Shown here: piece by piece, positions 60,677 through 64,000 of the stretch
Position numbering within the stretch: the stretch's first letter is position 1
Layout: each line of letters starts with the position of its first letter
DNA from: Nostoc sp. ATCC 43529
Lineage (GTDB): Bacteria; Cyanobacteriota; Cyanobacteriia; Cyanobacteriales; Nostocaceae
Direction: 5' to 3'
DNA: 64,000 nt
Assembly: GCA_003326205.1 (NCBI GenBank)
Contig: LWTK01000061.1
Coordinates: 1 to 64,000, forward strand
The notes under the pieces: model-generated
Databases searched by the model: none
Seen by the model: only the letters and a program-made list of their open reading frames with translations
Told to the model about the DNA's origin: nothing
Made by a program: the position numbers and the translations under genes

Positions 60677-62461
60677 TCAGATTTTTGCAGCACAAACCCA
60701 TCTATTGCGTCCTTGTTCTTTAGCTTTATACAAAGCTTTATCGGCTGCATCAACTAACTCTTGAGCAGAACTTTTAGCTGTTGGAATTTGAGTTACCACG
60801 CCTAAACTGACGGTGACAAAATATTGAGAGCTATTCTTTTTCGTATGAGAAATTTTTAATTTTTCAATAGATTGGTGAATCAAGCTAGTTACTTTAATAG
60901 CACCTGATTCGTTAGTATTAGGCAAAAGGACAATAAATTCTTCACCACCATAACGAGCGAGTAGATCGGTAGGACGCTTTAATACAATTTGTGCAGCACG
61001 AGCAACTTGTATTAAGCATTCATCTCCTGCTAAATGTCCATAATAATCGTTAAAATCTTTAAAATAGTCAATATCAAATAAAATTAAAGATAAATAATTT
61101 CCACTTCGTTTTAGTCGATTCCATTCCTTTTCTAAAAATTCATCAAAACAACGACGGTTAGCTATTTTAGTTAGACCATCTAGCTTACTAAGTTTTTCTA
61201 ACTTAGAATTTGCCAGTTCTAAAGCATGATTCGCTTGGGCTAGTTGATTAGCATGGAAGCGGGATTGCTCTAATAATTCTGAATGTTCTAAAGCTACATT
61301 AAACTGCGCTGCTAATTGCCTAATAAATTTAATTTCAAACATATTCCACTCGCGCAAACTAGTGCATTGATGAACGCATAATAATCCCCACAAAGTTTTT
61401 CCCTTCATGAGAGGTACAACAATTTGCGCCTTGATTTGAAATTGCTCTAAGAGTTGGAGGTGACAATCTTGTAGTCCAGCTTGATAAATATTTGAGAATA
61501 CCTGTATACGGCCTTGGTGATAAGGAATTGCATATTTTTCACTAAAATAATGATCCTTCACTTTTATGCCAATCACTGAATCGCAATCGGGCAATACATT
61601 CTCAGAGACAAATTCGCCAGAGATATAATTTGATTTAGGATCGAATCGAAAGATAACGACCCGATCTGCACGGAGAGCTTTACGAACTTCTCGTACAGTT
61701 GTCTTGAACAAAGTATCTAAATTCAGAGATTCACGAATTTCAGCAACTAAATTAAACAGAATCTCTTGCTGCTGGTTTGCTGTATGCAGTTCTGCTGCTT
61801 TTTGTTCTGCTTGAGCTAATAATTCTGCTTGTTTAACTGCAAATCCTAACTGCGTTGCAATCTGAGATAAAAACTGTATTTCTAATTTTTTCCATTCATG
61901 TGGCTGTGAGTGCTGATAAGCAGCCAGTACTCCCCAAAGTTTTTTTCCTACAAAAATTGGTGCAGTTGCATAAGCTCGAATATGGAACTGTTCTAAAATT
62001 TCTAAATGGCATTGAGACAAGCCTATTGAGTAGACATCTGAAACCACTAAAGTTTCATTATTACGATAACGTCCACCTTGATGTTCTTGTAAATAAGAGT
62101 CATTCCAAAGTGTATTTTTTCCTAATGTCTCTACATCATCCCATCCAGGCTCTGCAAACTCAAAATCGTTGACAAATTCTCCACCCCAGTCATGATGGAA
62201 ACGATAAACGGCAATTCGTTCAACGCGGAGTAATTTACAAGTTTCTTTAGTGGCTGTACGAAAAATTGTTTCTAACTCTAGAGAAGCCCTGATTTTGCTA
62301 ATAACTCTATAAAGCGCCCTTTCTTGTTCTTCTAATTGCTGAATTTGAACGTTTTTTTCATACAATTGAGCTATTAAATCACTAACACTAGGCTGTCCTA
62401 AAAGTTTACACAATAAATCAGCAGATATTTTAGTGATGTTATGTAACATTTTGTGCCGCAT
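60677..62461 (-). CDS. Diguanylate cyclase with two GAF domains
   Basis: 594 residues. GAF (about 45-215) with RAYATAPIFVGKKLWGVLAAYQ, second GAF (about 235-400) with IVVPLMKGKTLWGLLCVHQC; each keeps a Cys/His pattern of a bilin-binding-like GAF. Coiled coil and GGDEF domain (about 430-594) with RYGGEEFIVLLP at about 501-512, an active-site GGEEF. No RxxD inhibitory site was found five residues before it. It would make c-di-GMP in response to light or a small ligand. Monocistronic. Confidence 0.9.
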   Translation of the reverse strand: MRHKMLHNITKISADLLCKLLGQPSVSDLIAQLYEKNVQIQQLEEQERALYRVISKIRASLELETIFRTATKETCKLLRVERIAVYRFHHDWGGEFVNDFEFAEPGWDDVETLGKNTLWNDSYLQEHQGGRYRNNETLVVSDVYSIGLSQCHLEILEQFHIRAYATAPIFVGKKLWGVLAAYQHSQPHEWKKLEIQFLSQIATQLGFAVKQAELLAQAEQKAAELHTANQQQEILFNLVAEIRESLNLDTLFKTTVREVRKALRADRVVIFRFDPKSNYISGEFVSENVLPDCDSVIGIKVKDHYFSEKYAIPYHQGRIQVFSNIYQAGLQDCHLQLLEQFQIKAQIVVPLMKGKTLWGLLCVHQCTSLREWNMFEIKFIRQLAAQFNVALEHSELLEQSRFHANQLAQANHALELANSKLEKLSKLDGLTKIANRRCFDEFLEKEWNRLKRSGNYLSLILFDIDYFKDFNDYYGHLAGDECLIQVARAAQIVLKRPTDLLARYGGEEFIVLLPNTNESGAIKVTSLIHQSIEKLKISHTKKNSSQYFVTVSLGVVTQIPTAKSSAQELVDAADKALYKAKEQGRNRWVCAAKI

Positions 62462-62837
62462 AAAAAATGATAATTTAAATTGTTTTATTTATAAAAAATG
62501 GAAGTAAACACTATCTTCCGTAATTGTTTATTTTATATTAACTTATACCAAACCTTTGTTGAAGTTTAACTCTGCTACAACTCATTCTATTAAAAGATTA
62601 AATTAAAATTTAAAGCATAATACTTGCTGTTTATTACTGTTAGTACCCCATTCCAAACAAGTTAAAAATAAGTAAATTTTGTTAAGGAGATAATCATTTT
62701 GTTGCAATTAGCACAAGTATTACTTAAAGCGATACCACAAAGTAGATATGGAAGAAAATACTGATAATAGAGAAAAACTGTTGATGCTTGCCCCAGCTGA
62801 CGTTTAAAATAGGTATTCAAGCGGAGGAAATAAAAGC
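62462..62837. other. Intergenic region
   Basis: AT-rich, divergent promoters for the diguanylate cyclase and macrodomain genes are expected. A Shine-Dalgarno GGAGG at 62822 precedes the TTG start. No repeat or hairpin stands out. Confidence 0.5.
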
Positions 62838-63437
62838 TTGAAACTGATATTGGTAGCTCCCAACCCATTGTTGTGTGCAGCCTTTCAACAGAATTTTAAT
62901 TACTTACCCAATGTAGAAATAGTGAATAACTATTTCGAGTGGTTGCCAGATTTTGATTGTCTGGTCAGCCCTGCGAACTCTTTTGGAATGATGGATGGTG
63001 GCATAGATGCTGCTATTATCCGTTTCTTTGGTCGTTCGTTGATGGCAAGAGTGCAGCAGCGTATTCTTGAGGATTATTTGGGCGAACAGCCTGTGGGAAC
63101 ATCTATGATTGTGGAAACACGTCATCGCAAGCATCATTTTTTGGCTCATACACCAACGATGCGAGTTCCCATGATTATTGCTGGGACAGATATTCCTTAT
63201 ATAGCAATGTGGGCAATGCTGCTAGCAATTCGGCGTCATAATCAACAGGCTAAGCAAAAAATTAACACTATTGCCTGTCCTGGATTGGGTACTGGAATAG
63301 GAAGAGTCCCATATACTCAGGCTGCTAGACAGATGGCTTTAGCCTACGATCATTTTTTGTATCCACCCAAGCATCTCAATTGTATAGTTGCAGCCGAAAG
63401 ACAACTTCAGATATGGGAAGGAGGACATTCTAGGTAA
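62838..63437 (+). CDS. Macrodomain protein
   Basis: 199 residues, TTG start with a good GGAGGAAA ribosome-binding site. CLVSPANSFGMMDGGIDAAIIRFFGRSL is the ADP-ribose-binding loop; IACPGLGTGIGRVP is the second. The fold removes or binds ADP-ribose, or hydrolyses ADP-ribose 1''-phosphate. A long N-terminal half-domain of 40 residues precedes it. Downstream by 58 bp is a nucleoside phosphorylase; together these may recover ribose from ADP-ribosyl or nucleoside products, an inference only. Confidence 0.85.
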   Translation: MKLILVAPNPLLCAAFQQNFNYLPNVEIVNNYFEWLPDFDCLVSPANSFGMMDGGIDAAIIRFFGRSLMARVQQRILEDYLGEQPVGTSMIVETRHRKHHFLAHTPTMRVPMIIAGTDIPYIAMWAMLLAIRRHNQQAKQKINTIACPGLGTGIGRVPYTQAARQMALAYDHFLYPPKHLNCIVAAERQLQIWEGGHSR

Positions 63438-63495
63438 AGTCTCAAAAAAGACCCTGGCATGGTATCCTGCTGAGGCGATCGCTATTCTCAACGCT

Positions 63496-64000
63496 ATGCC
63501 AAATAAACACTTCTATCACATTGGCTTCGGACAAGATGATTTAGGTTCATCGCCTCCTAGCATAGCCCTATTATCTGGCGACCCGGAACGATCGCGTCTG
63601 ATTGCCCAAACTTATTTACAAGATGTACGCTTGTTGTCAGAAAATCGCGGACTCAATAGCTATCTGGGATTTTTACCTAATGGTCGCCCCATTTTATCTG
63701 CTACTAGTGGTATGGGTGCGCCTTCATTAAGTATTGTTGTGAATGAGTTGGTACAAGTAGGTATTCGGCAAATTATTCGCATTGGCACTTGTGGTTCCAT
63801 TCAACCCCATATTGCTGTTGGTAGCGTTGTTATTAGCAATGCAGCATTGTGTCGCCAAGGTGCAGCAAATGATATTGCACCTGTGGAATATCCAGCCGCG
63901 GCCGACCCTTTTCTCACAGTCGCCTTAGTTAAAGCTGCACAAGAATTAAAGGTTGATTATTATTTAGGAATTACGGCGTCAGTTGATACTTTTTATGAAG
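63496..64000 (+). CDS. NP-I nucleoside phosphorylase (uridine phosphorylase-like), partial
   Basis: The first 168 residues from the ATG at 63496; the gene runs off the window. ALLSGDPERSRLIAQTYL (phosphate-binding GDPxR), SGMGAPSLSIVVNELVQVGI and IRIGTCGSIQP define family I phosphorylases. It would split a nucleoside with phosphate; whether uridine or purine cannot be seen without the C-terminal specificity part. Probably co-transcribed with the macrodomain gene. Confidence 0.85.
   Translation, partial: MPNKHFYHIGFGQDDLGSSPPSIALLSGDPERSRLIAQTYLQDVRLLSENRGLNSYLGFLPNGRPILSATSGMGAPSLSIVVNELVQVGIRQIIRIGTCGSIQPHIAVGSVVISNAALCRQGAANDIAPVEYPAAADPFLTVALVKAAQELKVDYYLGITASVDTFYE

Overview
The window is chromosomal DNA of a filamentous, probably heterocyst-forming cyanobacterium (Nostoc/Calothrix/Tolypothrix type). 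The evidence is dense GCGATCGC (HIP1) palindromes, photosynthesis genes (ycf3, a one-helix high-light-inducible protein, the thylakoid thioredoxin txlA), a HstK-type kinase that fuses a Ser/Thr kinase to a histidine kinase, an intein in thyX, and the short tandem and inverted repeats typical of Nostocales genomes. No rRNA or tRNA gene was recognised.

Region 1 (1 to about 10.4 kb) is an integrated mobile element or plasmid-like island. It holds a leftward operon of small proteins that look virion-associated, a catalytic-domain-only tyrosine recombinase, a leftward block of plasmid-type genes ending in a ribbon-helix-helix regulator that overlaps another frame, a divergent control region with repeated CATATAGAAAACT sites, and a rightward series of small unknown genes separated by hairpins. 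The series ends in an IS110-like DEDD recombinase preceded by a hairpin-rich 341-base noncoding leader, a candidate bridge RNA. This is the most likely place for an undescribed system.

Region 2 (10.4-24 kb) begins with txlA and a 17-repeat TPR protein. It continues with a miniature element carrying ten copies of a 21-bp repeat, a repeat-domain secreted-type protein, two pentapeptide-repeat paralogues, a second 21-bp minisatellite and a four-gene signalling operon (XRE regulator, histidine kinase, Rcp1-like regulator, hybrid kinase).

Region 3 (24-36 kb) carries the HstK-type kinase, an M20 amidohydrolase, a 54-residue Cys-motif protein, bioD, a membrane Ser/Thr kinase and prs. Miniature elements with AGACCTCTTGCA ends lie between them.

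Region 4 (36-64 kb) is mostly core genome: SMI1/KNR4 protein, SH3 protein, ClC channel, DUF2993, DUF2231, DUF167, GST, SRAP protease, ycf3, gatC, thiol protein, hli, thyX with intein, dcd, a CobO-like protein, an adenylate kinase homologue, rph, pgl, FHA protein, M50 peptidase, EF-G paralogue, a diguanylate cyclase, a macrodomain protein and a nucleoside phosphorylase cut by the window end. Three decayed loci were found here: a frameshifted DUF2809 gene, a porin remnant, and an SDR and a GNAT gene that truncate each other tail to tail. Short dispersed repeats have entered at least three coding regions in frame.
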